Origin: JAVZJR01 sp964435235
GTDB taxonomy: Archaea > Micrarchaeota > Micrarchaeia > Anstonellales > Bilamarchaeaceae
Assembly: GCA_964435235.1 (NCBI GenBank)
Contig: CAYSXZ010000003.1
Coordinates: forward strand, 1 to 38,801
Length of the DNA stretch: 38,801 nucleotides
Direction: 5' to 3'
The notes under the pieces are model-generated. The model was not told the origin of the DNA. It did no database searches and saw nothing but the letters and a program-made list of their open reading frames with translations. Below, one piece after another: positions 17,571-24,897 of this stretch (within the stretch, counting starts at the first letter, position 1; the number at the start of each line of letters is the position of its first letter). The position numbers and the translations under genes were made by a program.

Positions 17571-18353
17571 ATGATTCCAGAGTTATCTACGCTTCTTAGA
17601 GATTCTGTTCTAGATGTTTTAGAAGACAATGTAGCAATCGCTTTTTCTGGAGGGATAGACTCGACACTCATGGCAAAGGTTGCAAAGGATGCGGCTATAG
17701 TCGAACTTTATACTGCAGGAACGATAAACTCACCAGACATTAGGTATGCAGAGAGCATCGCTGCCGAGCTCGATCTTCCTATAGAAAAGGTTCTGCTGAA
17801 CGAGGAAGATGTAATAAACCTTTATGGAAGATGCTACCAGATCGTGCCAAATTCGCTGTTAAAGGTAGAATTGCTCATTCCCGTATATGCTGTTGCAAAG
17901 CGGGCATCCGAGAAAGGGCACAACTGCATGCTTTTTGGTAGCGGTGCAGAAGAACTTTTTGTAGGCTATAACCGCTACTATACTTATTTTGATGAAGGAA
18001 AACATCTCGACGCTCTTCTTAGAAAGGAATTCGATGCGCTTCGTTACCGCGAAATCGAATGGATAAAAAAAATTTGCAGAAAATTCTCTATAGATGCAAG
18101 ATTTCCATTTTACAACAGCAGGTTAGCAGAATTTGTTTTTTCTATTCCGATAGAGAAAAGAATAGAGGACAGGGAGCTGAAAAAAGGACTTTTACGAGAA
18201 GCTGCGGCGTTGCTTAGGATACCATCCCTCGCAATTAAACGAAGAAAGCAAGCAATGCAGTACGGTTCTCGTATTCACAACATACTACTGAGGCATTCTG
18301 ACATGATTAACAAAGCGTACCCGCCGCAGTTTAACAAAGACAAACATTTTTAA
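17571..18353 (+). CDS. Asparagine-synthetase-like ATP pyrophosphatase, no glutaminase
   Basis: The 260-aa protein corresponds only to the C-terminal synthetase half of AsnB. It has the PP-loop SGGIDS (26-31), the LFGSGAEELFVGYNRY stretch seen in asparagine synthetases, and a C-terminal RRKQAMQYGSRIHN motif like that of AsnB (usually K-Q-A-x-Q-x-G). The N-terminal Ntn glutaminase domain is absent, so it would need free ammonia or a partner, or it may adenylate a different carboxylate. Such short proteins are known in archaea with no settled role. The transcript is probably leaderless. Confidence 0.85.
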   Translation: MIPELSTLLRDSVLDVLEDNVAIAFSGGIDSTLMAKVAKDAAIVELYTAGTINSPDIRYAESIAAELDLPIEKVLLNEEDVINLYGRCYQIVPNSLLKVELLIPVYAVAKRASEKGHNCMLFGSGAEELFVGYNRYYTYFDEGKHLDALLRKEFDALRYREIEWIKKICRKFSIDARFPFYNSRLAEFVFSIPIEKRIEDRELKKGLLREAAALLRIPSLAIKRRKQAMQYGSRIHNILLRHSDMINKAYPPQFNKDKHF

Positions 18354-18400
18354 ACTCTTTAAACCAAATATATTACAGAATTGAGGGGACCAGCAGGGAT

Positions 18401-19777
18401 ATGAAAATGAAAAGTTTCAGAAGACTTAGTCGGGATGATAAAAAATCAAATGTGCAACTTGATTCGGCAGGGCAGAGAAATAAGTTTGATCGCTTCAGAT
18501 ATTCAGTCGAGTGCGACGGACCGCTTAAGACATGCAACGAAAGTGCTAAACTGCTAAAAGCCTATGGTATAAGATTACACGGTTCGCTTGAAATTAAGGT
18601 TGAAGAATTGGTACCAGATACTGCAAGCTATAATGCTATATGGCAAATTACTAGATTTGCAAACGAGGATTTTGGTAGCCTTTCAAATTACCTCTTTGAA
18701 ATACTAGAAAAGATATTCGATCACATATCTAGATGTTCTATTTATCTAGCAGAAAGAAACATGGATGGAAGCCACTCAAAGACCATTCTATCGCACTATC
18801 TAACCATTTCTATGAATGGCGATGTAAAGACAGAATCGATGGATAAGAAACAACCGATAATAGATTCGAAAGATCCGGCCTTAAGGGTTTATTTAGAAAA
18901 GAAGCCGCGTTTCATACACCATAAAGATGGCATAGATTTGATTTTTAAAAATCTCAATATCGATAGTCATGCTGGCGACCTGTACGTAATCGAAAAGAAT
19001 ATCTTAAAGGAGGATTTAGCAATCGCGCCATTCTACTATAGAGAGAAAAATAGACCCTGTGGGGTTTTGATTCTAGAAGGCGACCTTAGATGTAAAGGCT
19101 CTGCTAAGAATGGTTTTGGGAAGGCGTTCTACTCAGCAAAAACAGTGATGGGCCTCAGCGCTCAGCTTGGTTTTATATTGATGCAGAAGTATGACTCTAC
19201 AACATCCTTTCATAGAAAGAAGGATTTCGAAATAGACTTGAAATCGAGCGTTCGCAGTATTATAAAAGAGCAATCAAAAGGCATTCGCAAAAATATCTTT
19301 CTTCTCTTAATCGACCTTGATAATTTCAAATCTATAAATGAGAATTATGGTTACATTGCAGGCGATAATCTTCTGAGTAGCGTTGCAAAAGTAATAGAAA
19401 ATTCTGTACGTAGACCAGAATACGGCCGAAAACAAGATACCATCGCAAGATGGGGCGGAGAGGAGTTCGTAATTATCTTAGAGGACATCACACGCGAAAA
19501 TGCCATTAATATTGCAAAACGTATAAATGACGGCGTAAGAAAAGCAAGCGTATTGGTAGAGAAGGAAAAAGAAATTAAAAAAATCGGTGTGACGTGCTCC
19601 GTAGGACTCCTAAACATAAGCGATTTACTGCCGTTAGTTTCTGATAATCAATCCATAGACGGCCTTGCAAAATATGTGTTCAGCAGGTGCGATATACTCA
19701 TCAAATCCATAAAAAGAAATGGAAAGGACGGCATAGCATTCTTTTCAGAAAACGGCAAGATTGAGATAATAAAATAG
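18401..19777 (+). CDS. GAF-like/GGDEF protein, predicted diguanylate cyclase
   Basis: A 458-aa cytoplasmic protein with an N-terminal region of unknown fold (about 1-70), a GAF-like sensor region (about 75-270, SIYLAERN and later CGVLILEGDL), and a C-terminal GGDEF domain (about 285-450). The active site is intact: metal aspartate region LIDLDNFKSINE (D305, D307) and GGEEF at 352-356. The inhibitory I-site RxxD is also present (R343 to D346), at the standard spacing R-x-x-D-x-x-x-R-x-GGEEF. The family makes cyclic di-GMP from two GTP. No EAL, HD-GYP or PilZ protein is seen here. The ATG at 18401 is chosen; a TATA-like AAATATATTAC lies at about 18364. GGDEF proteins are uncommon in archaea, so transfer from bacteria is possible. 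Confidence 0.88.
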   Translation: MKMKSFRRLSRDDKKSNVQLDSAGQRNKFDRFRYSVECDGPLKTCNESAKLLKAYGIRLHGSLEIKVEELVPDTASYNAIWQITRFANEDFGSLSNYLFEILEKIFDHISRCSIYLAERNMDGSHSKTILSHYLTISMNGDVKTESMDKKQPIIDSKDPALRVYLEKKPRFIHHKDGIDLIFKNLNIDSHAGDLYVIEKNILKEDLAIAPFYYREKNRPCGVLILEGDLRCKGSAKNGFGKAFYSAKTVMGLSAQLGFILMQKYDSTTSFHRKKDFEIDLKSSVRSIIKEQSKGIRKNIFLLLIDLDNFKSINENYGYIAGDNLLSSVAKVIENSVRRPEYGRKQDTIARWGGEEFVIILEDITRENAINIAKRINDGVRKASVLVEKEKEIKKIGVTCSVGLLNISDLLPLVSDNQSIDGLAKYVFSRCDILIKSIKRNGKDGIAFFSENGKIEIIK

Positions 19778-19836
19778 CAGAACAAACAGACCGTGGGTTT
19801 TACTAAACATTTTTAATTTCTCTCTACGTAGTCTGT

Positions 19837-20193
19837 ATGGCGATCAGTATGGCCGATTATAAACGTTCTATAAAATGTTCTGGATGTGGCAACGATATTA
19901 CTGTCTGTATGAATGGAAATTTTGACCTAACCCAACTCAGCGCAGTTGGAAGATGTCAAAACTGCAAAACACTCATTCAATTGGATTTTGCAATCGTAGA
20001 AAAAGCAACGCCTCCAGAAGGCGCATTGGTTGCAGAAAACGCAGCACAGGGGCAAGGCATGAATGCATTTGATATGTTTTCTGAGCCTGCAAATGCAGAG
20101 AATACGTGCCAGCCTCCAACGAAGAATAAAGAAGAATTGGAAGGGGGAGAGGAAGACACGAGCGAGCTGATTAAAGATCTCATGAGCGATTGA
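19837..20193 (+). CDS. Small zinc ribbon protein with acidic tail
   Basis: A 118-aa protein with two CxxC pairs, CSGC (residues 14-17) and CQNC (about 40-43), which should form a zinc ribbon, followed by a low-complexity acidic and proline-rich tail ending in EEDTSELIKDLMSD. No family recognised. It might be a transcription or protein-interaction factor. A TATA-like ATTTTTAATTTC is about 25 bases before the ATG, so it has its own leaderless promoter despite following the GGDEF gene. The 3' end overlaps the convergent HAD gene by 14 bases. Confidence 0.7.
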   Translation: MAISMADYKRSIKCSGCGNDITVCMNGNFDLTQLSAVGRCQNCKTLIQLDFAIVEKATPPEGALVAENAAQGQGMNAFDMFSEPANAENTCQPPTKNKEELEGGEEDTSELIKDLMSD

Positions 20194-20956
20194 TGAGGGA
20201 AGGAAGTTCAAGCACAGAATTTAGAATATAATCTGGCTTTTCGCTGCTCATATTAATATCTTTCTTTCTTGCTACGCCAGTAAGAACTAAAGCGGATTTG
20301 ATCCTGGCATTCTTAGCAAATTTTATGTCTGTCTCCAATCTATCGCCTACCACCAACACTTCGTTTTTCTTAAGATCGTTCTCAGCAAGGACGATCCTCG
20401 CAAGATAAGGGTTTGGTTTTCCTATAACGATAGGTTTTTTGCCTGTGCACTTTTCCACAGCAGCCACCATAGCGCCAGCGCCAGGAAGGAAGCCGTCTTC
20501 TACAGGAAAGTCAGCATCATCATTTGTTGCTATGAAGGTCGCTCCATTCATTATCGCTCTATAACTCGTTGCAATTTTTTCATAATCTATTCTTCTATCC
20601 AAGCTTACCACTACTATTTTTGCGCTTTCATTGTTTACTATCTCTATACCATGCTCCGCCAGCTCCTCTTTCAATCCGTTTTCTCCGAAGCAAAAAACAT
20701 TCTTGCCTGGAAGATTTTTCTTGATGTACACCGCGGTCGCATATCCAGATGTATAAACCTCGCTTTTGAACGTATGGATTCCCATCTCAGCAAGTTTTTT
20801 CACAACACCGTCCCTGCTGCGTGTCGCGGCGTTGGTCAGAAAGAAAACCTTTATTCCTTTTTTTCGAAGATTCTCTACGACCGAACCAGCTCCAGATATC
20901 ACACTCTTCCCTTTGTATATCGTACCATCTAAATCAAACAAAATCGCATTGAACAT
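20180..20956 (-). CDS. HAD-family phosphatase, NagD/class IIA type
   Basis: A 258-aa HAD hydrolase, likely a phosphatase on small sugar or nucleotide phosphates. Motif I is FDLDGTIYKG (D8 nucleophile, D10 acid/base), motif II threonine T41 in FFLTNAATRS, motif III K180 in VIGKPNPY, and motif IV GDRLETD (D205, D210). The cap domain lies between motifs II and III, as in class IIA (NagD, 4-nitrophenylphosphatase, AraL). The substrate cannot be told from sequence. It is divergent from dph6 across only 31 bases. Confidence 0.88.
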   Translation of the reverse strand: MFNAILFDLDGTIYKGKSVISGAGSVVENLRKKGIKVFFLTNAATRSRDGVVKKLAEMGIHTFKSEVYTSGYATAVYIKKNLPGKNVFCFGENGLKEELAEHGIEIVNNESAKIVVVSLDRRIDYEKIATSYRAIMNGATFIATNDDADFPVEDGFLPGAGAMVAAVEKCTGKKPIVIGKPNPYLARIVLAENDLKKNEVLVVGDRLETDIKFAKNARIKSALVLTGVARKKDINMSSEKPDYILNSVLELPSLINRS

Positions 20957-20987
20957 AATTTATATTTCATGATGTATAATTATATTT
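20957..20987. promoter_or_regulatory. 31-bp divergent overlapping promoter, HAD and dph6
   Basis: The two start codons are only 31 bases apart. TTTATATTTC (20959-20968) is about 25 bases before the dph6 ATG at 20988, and TAATTATATTTA (20977-20988) is about 26 bases before the HAD start at 20956. Each TATA element therefore abuts the start codon of the other gene, and both transcripts should be leaderless. Confidence 0.6.
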
Positions 20988-21632
20988 ATGCGGGTAGCAT
21001 GTCTTTTTTCTGGCGGAAAGGACAGTACGTATGCAGCATTTTGGGCTGTGTCGCAAGGGTTCGAAGTCGTGCTGTTGACAGTAAAACCAGAGCAGTACTC
21101 TATGATGTTTCACCATCCAAATATAGAATGGACGCAGCTCCAGGCAGAAGCGATTGGGCTCGAGCACATAAAAATCGAGGCAACGGAAAAAGACTGGGAG
21201 GAAAAGATCGCAGGAGCTCTTCGTGCGAATAGAGCAGAAGGGCTTGTTGCCGGCGCTATTGCAAGCGAATTTCAACGGAGAAGGTTTGAGAATTTGTGTG
21301 AGAGATTAAACGTTCCCTCCTTTGTTCCATTGTGGCATAAGAAAGAAGAAGTGCTGCACGAGATGCTTGAGAATATGGAGATCTACATAACAGCAGTATC
21401 TGCAGAGGGTTTAGGGAGGGAATGGCTTGGAAGACCTCTTGCAGAGATGGTGAATAAAAAACCTAAGAATATAGACCTATTTCTTGAGGGTGGCGAAGGT
21501 GAAACATTTGTGGCAGATGCGCCATTCTTCAAAAAGCGTATAAAAATAAAAGAATGGGAGATGGAATGGGATGGGGTTAGGGGGGTGGCAAAAATAAAGA
21601 ATGTATTACTTGTAGCCAAACACTATCAATGA
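20988..21632 (+). CDS. dph6: Diphthine--ammonia ligase (DUF71)
   Basis: Final step of diphthamide formation on elongation factor 2, converting diphthine to diphthamide with ATP and ammonia. The 214-aa protein has the PP-loop FSGGKDS (7-13), the middle motif EGLVAGAIASEFQRRR and the family signature GGEGETFVADAPFFKKRI near 167. Length is normal for archaeal members. No dph2 or dph5 is in the window. The 3' end overlaps the convergent PP2C gene by 27 bases. Confidence 0.9.
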   Translation: MRVACLFSGGKDSTYAAFWAVSQGFEVVLLTVKPEQYSMMFHHPNIEWTQLQAEAIGLEHIKIEATEKDWEEKIAGALRANRAEGLVAGAIASEFQRRRFENLCERLNVPSFVPLWHKKEEVLHEMLENMEIYITAVSAEGLGREWLGRPLAEMVNKKPKNIDLFLEGGEGETFVADAPFFKKRIKIKEWEMEWDGVRGVAKIKNVLLVAKHYQ

Positions 21633-22577
21633 AAGGTCGTCATCCTGCGCTAGCAATGCCGTTCTGTTAGGGTAGACCTCTATAAGAGCGCCGGTGCCCT
21701 TCTCAGCAACTGCCCTCGCCATCAGGGGCTCGATTCTTGCAAGAATCCTTTTACCTATTCCTTTACTTTCTTTTTCTTCATCTATTGTATCTGCAAGGTC
21801 TGAGCATCCGCTTATATCAACCACTTTTCCGTTTTCATCTAATCCAACTTCAAGATTTTTTGTTAAACCATCACTGGCAAGGATTAGTTTAGAGTCTTTT
21901 GCAAGTTTTCCCTCTGCTGTTTCTATGAATTCTTTATGCAGTCCTGCTTTTGTAATACCACTTGGTAATAGATGTCTAAGAGAAGCGTATTCGACCGGAG
22001 TAAGAGCGGCCTGCGTAATTGGTATCATCTCGCTTGCTTCGCTGTCAGGAAAAACACGCTCATATGTGAGTAGCCTACGCACCTCATGGTCTATAAGATA
22101 AACCGGAGAATCACCAATTCCAGCTATTAAATAACGCCCATCAGGAAAAATAAGTGCAATGGTCGCAGTTGTTCCGCACGAATAATCTATAAGAATTTTA
22201 TCAAGAGCAGCTGCCACTGCATTCTCAAGAAGAGCAACACCATCTAATTTTCTCTCTGTACGGCAAAGCATCAGTAGCTGTTTTGCAACCTCACCTGACA
22301 GAACCTCACCATCATTGCCCAAACCATCGAAGACGCCTATCAAGCTGAATTTATTTGAGAGAAACACTATTGCGGTATCTTGGCATACTCTCCTTGTTAT
22401 TCCTTTCCTAACATGCGCGAAAACAGATATTTTTTTATTCGCATAGAAAAGTTCGGACTCAGTAGACCTGTCTTCAGGCAAAAGCACAGCCATCTCTATT
22501 TTTGGCTCTTTTCCTGCAAAATTGTATTTTTTTACATTTACTGCAGTATGGGTTTTGCTACGTTGCATTTTCATCAT
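21606..22577 (-). CDS. PP2C-like serine/threonine phosphatase
   Basis: A 323-aa protein with PP2C (PPM) motifs in order: RVCQDTAIV (D67), LIGVFDGLGNDG (D84, G85), GIGDSPVYLI (D156), LILASDGLTKN (near 240) and the terminal metal-binding DDDLSLIVFG (near 312). It should be a Mn/Mg-dependent protein phosphatase. About 45 N-terminal residues precede the catalytic core and are not recognised. A TATA-like GGTTAAAAGATAA is about 25 bases before the ATG pair at 22577/22574, with no ribosome site. PP2C proteins are sparse in archaea. It could oppose a kinase, but none other than RIO1 is seen here. Confidence 0.84.
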   Translation of the reverse strand: MMKMQRSKTHTAVNVKKYNFAGKEPKIEMAVLLPEDRSTESELFYANKKISVFAHVRKGITRRVCQDTAIVFLSNKFSLIGVFDGLGNDGEVLSGEVAKQLLMLCRTERKLDGVALLENAVAAALDKILIDYSCGTTATIALIFPDGRYLIAGIGDSPVYLIDHEVRRLLTYERVFPDSEASEMIPITQAALTPVEYASLRHLLPSGITKAGLHKEFIETAEGKLAKDSKLILASDGLTKNLEVGLDENGKVVDISGCSDLADTIDEEKESKGIGKRILARIEPLMARAVAEKGTGALIEVYPNRTALLAQDDDLSLIVFGYK

Positions 22578-22619
22578 ATAGGTAATGTGCAGATTATCTT
22601 TTAACCCTTTCTGACACAG

Positions 22620-23600
22620 TTAAGTCAGTTTGGCTTTCTTTCCATTACTTTCAATCCACACCCCTTTTTCCTCTGTGATTCTTCCTATGCTATCAGCGTT
22701 TATTTCGTATTTCTTTGCTATATTCATAACAGTACCTACCCTATCTTCTGGAAGAATTAGCACCATCCCTATACCCATATTGAAGGTTTTGCACATCTCG
22801 CCAAATTCAACTTTTTTCATGAGCTCGGCGAATATTGGTTTCGGTTCTGGGAGATTGTCTATTTTATATCCAACATTCGGATTCAGCCGAATTATTTTCG
22901 AAAAAGAACCACCAGTTATATGAGCGATTCCATGAATATCGCATACATCCATCATCTCTAAAACAGCAGGAACATATATTCTAGTTGGTTTTAACATCTC
23001 CTCTCCCCATTCCTCTATCGAAAGGAGCTTTCTAGCGAGGGTATACCCATTACTGTGCAACCCAGAGCTCTCAAGCCCAACAATAACATCTCCTTTTACT
23101 ATATGCTCCCCTATCGTCTGTTTTTTCACCCTACCCACTACTGTAAATGCAAGATCGAACGGTCTCTCTCCGCCTTTTATTATATCTGGTATTATTGCGG
23201 TTTCGCCACCGATTATTGCGCATCCGCTTTCTTCCGCGCCCTTTGCTAGTCCTTTCATTATCTCTCCGACCAATTCTTCGTCCTCTTTTGCGAGCGCAAG
23301 GTAGTCAACGCCAACAAGGGGCTCTGCACCTACGCAGAGGATATCGTTAACAGACATAGCGACCGCATCTATACCAATTGTATCATATTTATTCATTGCC
23401 TGCGCAACCAGAACCTTTGTCCCCACACCATCCGTATGCATAACAAGCGTTTCGTTCCCGCATCTGAAAAGGCCGCCATAATGACCGAATATGGGTAGCG
23501 GTTCTCCGAATCCCTTTCTGTAGGTAAATGTAGATTTTATTCTCTCCCAGATTGAATTCTGTATTTTCTTAACATGCGCTATATCTATCTGATATTTCAT
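22620..23600 (-). CDS. purM: Phosphoribosylformylglycinamidine cyclo-ligase (AIR synthase)
   Basis: Fifth step of purine synthesis, converting the FGAM made by PurL to AIR. The family start is at MKYQIDIAHVKKIQNSI, 17 codons into the open frame, giving 326 aa; a TATA-like TTTATAC is about 20-25 bases before that ATG. Motifs include the glycine-rich HTDGVGTKVLVA, VNDILCVGAEPL and GGETAIIPDI, and the ESSGLHSNGYTLAR segment, all usual for PurM. It is far from purL (about 8 kb), so the purine genes are not in one operon. Confidence 0.95.
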   Translation of the reverse strand: MKYQIDIAHVKKIQNSIWERIKSTFTYRKGFGEPLPIFGHYGGLFRCGNETLVMHTDGVGTKVLVAQAMNKYDTIGIDAVAMSVNDILCVGAEPLVGVDYLALAKEDEELVGEIMKGLAKGAEESGCAIIGGETAIIPDIIKGGERPFDLAFTVVGRVKKQTIGEHIVKGDVIVGLESSGLHSNGYTLARKLLSIEEWGEEMLKPTRIYVPAVLEMMDVCDIHGIAHITGGSFSKIIRLNPNVGYKIDNLPEPKPIFAELMKKVEFGEMCKTFNMGIGMVLILPEDRVGTVMNIAKKYEINADSIGRITEEKGVWIESNGKKAKLT

Positions 23601-23654
23601 GTTTCTATTACCGCAGTATAAATATTTAATAATGTTATTTAAGTTATTCAAAGC

Positions 23655-24149
23655 ATGGTTCTTGGTTCGTCTCGCTTCATCGAATTTGCGAAGAATGTAA
23701 TGAGTGCAGCAAGGAATGGAGGACTAAGGGCGTCTGACCTAAGAAAACTTAGGCATCTGCTCAGCAAGACTGGTAAGAGAAATAGAGTTCTTGCCCAGGG
23801 AATACTCGCAGCACTTAGTGCGGGTGGTTCAAGCAAAGAAGACATCAAAAGATTTAGCGAGCTTCTTGAGATGGCAAATCATAGAATTGCTGAAGAAAAA
23901 GAACCTTTCACACCAAAGCAACAAGAAGAATTGAATAAAATTTTTAGGAAGGCACTCATATCGAAGAAGACAGCAAGATGGTTCTCCACGCAGCTTGATG
24001 AACTCGTAGCTGAGGAGATAAACAGTTTTATTTTAGGAGAGAAAAGGCCTGAAGAAAAGAAACTGATAGAAGGAGTACCTGAGAAAAAAACCGTGAAAAT
24101 TACAGGTGCCGGGCCCGAACTAAAAAGAAAAGAAAAGATAAAACTCTGA
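23655..24149 (+). CDS. Hypothetical helical protein, 164 aa
   Basis: Not recognised. The protein is basic, helical and cytoplasmic, with a repeated-looking Arg/Lys-rich N-terminal half (ASDLRKLRHLLSKTGKR) and a charged C-terminal tail of Lys/Glu. Nucleic-acid binding is possible but only a guess. It is divergent from purM over 54 bases, with a TATA-like TTATTTAAGTT about 22 bases before the ATG. The following LAGLIDADG-like gene begins a few bases after its stop, so they share a transcript. Confidence 0.6.
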   Translation: MVLGSSRFIEFAKNVMSAARNGGLRASDLRKLRHLLSKTGKRNRVLAQGILAALSAGGSSKEDIKRFSELLEMANHRIAEEKEPFTPKQQEELNKIFRKALISKKTARWFSTQLDELVAEEINSFILGEKRPEEKKLIEGVPEKKTVKITGAGPELKRKEKIKL

Positions 24150-24161
24150 TTGGGTTTTATT

Positions 24162-24680
24162 ATGAAGATGAAGCTTACGCCCGAACTCTCGTACATCATA
24201 GGTCTTTGGCGGAAGTGCAGAACATTTGAAGGTCTTGGAGTAAAGGGAAGAAAGGAATTACTGGAAATATTCGCCAAAACCGCAATAGAGCTTAATCTTG
24301 CTACACCAGATAAAATGATAACAGAAGAAAATCGCGTCTATTTTTATCACGGTGCGTATAAAAAATTCTTTCAAGATATAGAAAAGGAACAGCTTGAAAG
24401 ATTCAAATATCTTAATGACTACTCTGCAAACTACCTGGCGGGTCTTTTCGATGGGGTTGGAAATATAGATGAAAACGGAGTAGTTTCCATTCAAAAGTTA
24501 AATAAAGAAGACGAACTTCTCCTTCTTAGACTTGGTTTTAATACAAAGAGGCGCGAAGGAGCATGTATTATAGAGCGCCCCCTTATTTTTCTTGCATTTA
24601 TAAAGAACTACTCAAAACTTTTTAAAGGACACAAAATCTTTGAGTATATAGAAGCGTCGAAGTTGGGAAAGAAAACATAA
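24162..24680 (+). CDS. LAGLIDADG-like protein, orphan
   Basis: A 172-aa protein resembling the LAGLIDADG homing endonuclease fold. The second motif is clear: YLAGLFDGVGNIDENG (residues about 91-106), and the first copy LSYIIGLWRKCRTFEG near 9-24 looks degenerate because the usual acidic residue at the end of the motif is missing. It is free-standing, not inside an intein or intron that I can see, and it is co-oriented with the gene before it, so it may be a domesticated DNA- or RNA-binding protein rather than an active mobile element. I chose the ATG at 24162; the frame opens at a TTG immediately after the previous stop. Confidence 0.65.
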   Translation: MKMKLTPELSYIIGLWRKCRTFEGLGVKGRKELLEIFAKTAIELNLATPDKMITEENRVYFYHGAYKKFFQDIEKEQLERFKYLNDYSANYLAGLFDGVGNIDENGVVSIQKLNKEDELLLLRLGFNTKRREGACIIERPLIFLAFIKNYSKLFKGHKIFEYIEASKLGKKT

Positions 24681-24695
24681 TAGAAAAACTAGAAG

Positions 24696-24809
24696 CTAAA
24701 GCTCTCCAACCCTTCTCTTCATCTTTCTTTTCAATCTTCTCCTCTTCTTCTTTACCCATTTCCAGCGCATCCTGTTCTTTTTTTTCCATTTCCTAGGTCT
24801 AGCACCCAT
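24696..24809 (-). CDS. rpl41e: Ribosomal protein eL41, 37 aa
   Basis: A 37-residue, extremely basic peptide rich in Lys, Arg and Trp: it starts MGARPRKWKKKNRMRW and continues with WVKKKRRRLKRKMKRR before GEL. This is the composition and pattern of eL41, the smallest ribosomal protein, a single helix that sits between the subunits. It is slightly longer than the usual 25 or so residues because of an N-terminal extension. AAGGGGATG lies just upstream as a ribosome site and a TATA-like TTATAAC at about 24827-24833 precedes it. It is convergent with the LAGLIDADG-like gene. Confidence 0.8.
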   Translation of the reverse strand: MGARPRKWKKKNRMRWKWVKKKRRRLKRKMKRRVGEL

Positions 24810-24869
24810 TAAACATCCCCTTGCGTGTTATAAAGTAAAGTTCTTTATTAGATTAAGAGGAAGGAAAGT

Positions 24870-24881
24870 TTAAATATATTA
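24870..24881 (+). promoter_or_regulatory. TATA-like element of the surface-protein operon
   Basis: TTTAAATATATT is centred about 23 bases before the ATG at 24898, with no Shine-Dalgarno, so the six-gene run downstream probably starts from here as a leaderless transcript. Confidence 0.5.
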
Positions 24882-24897
24882 ATTCTTTTCTATCACT

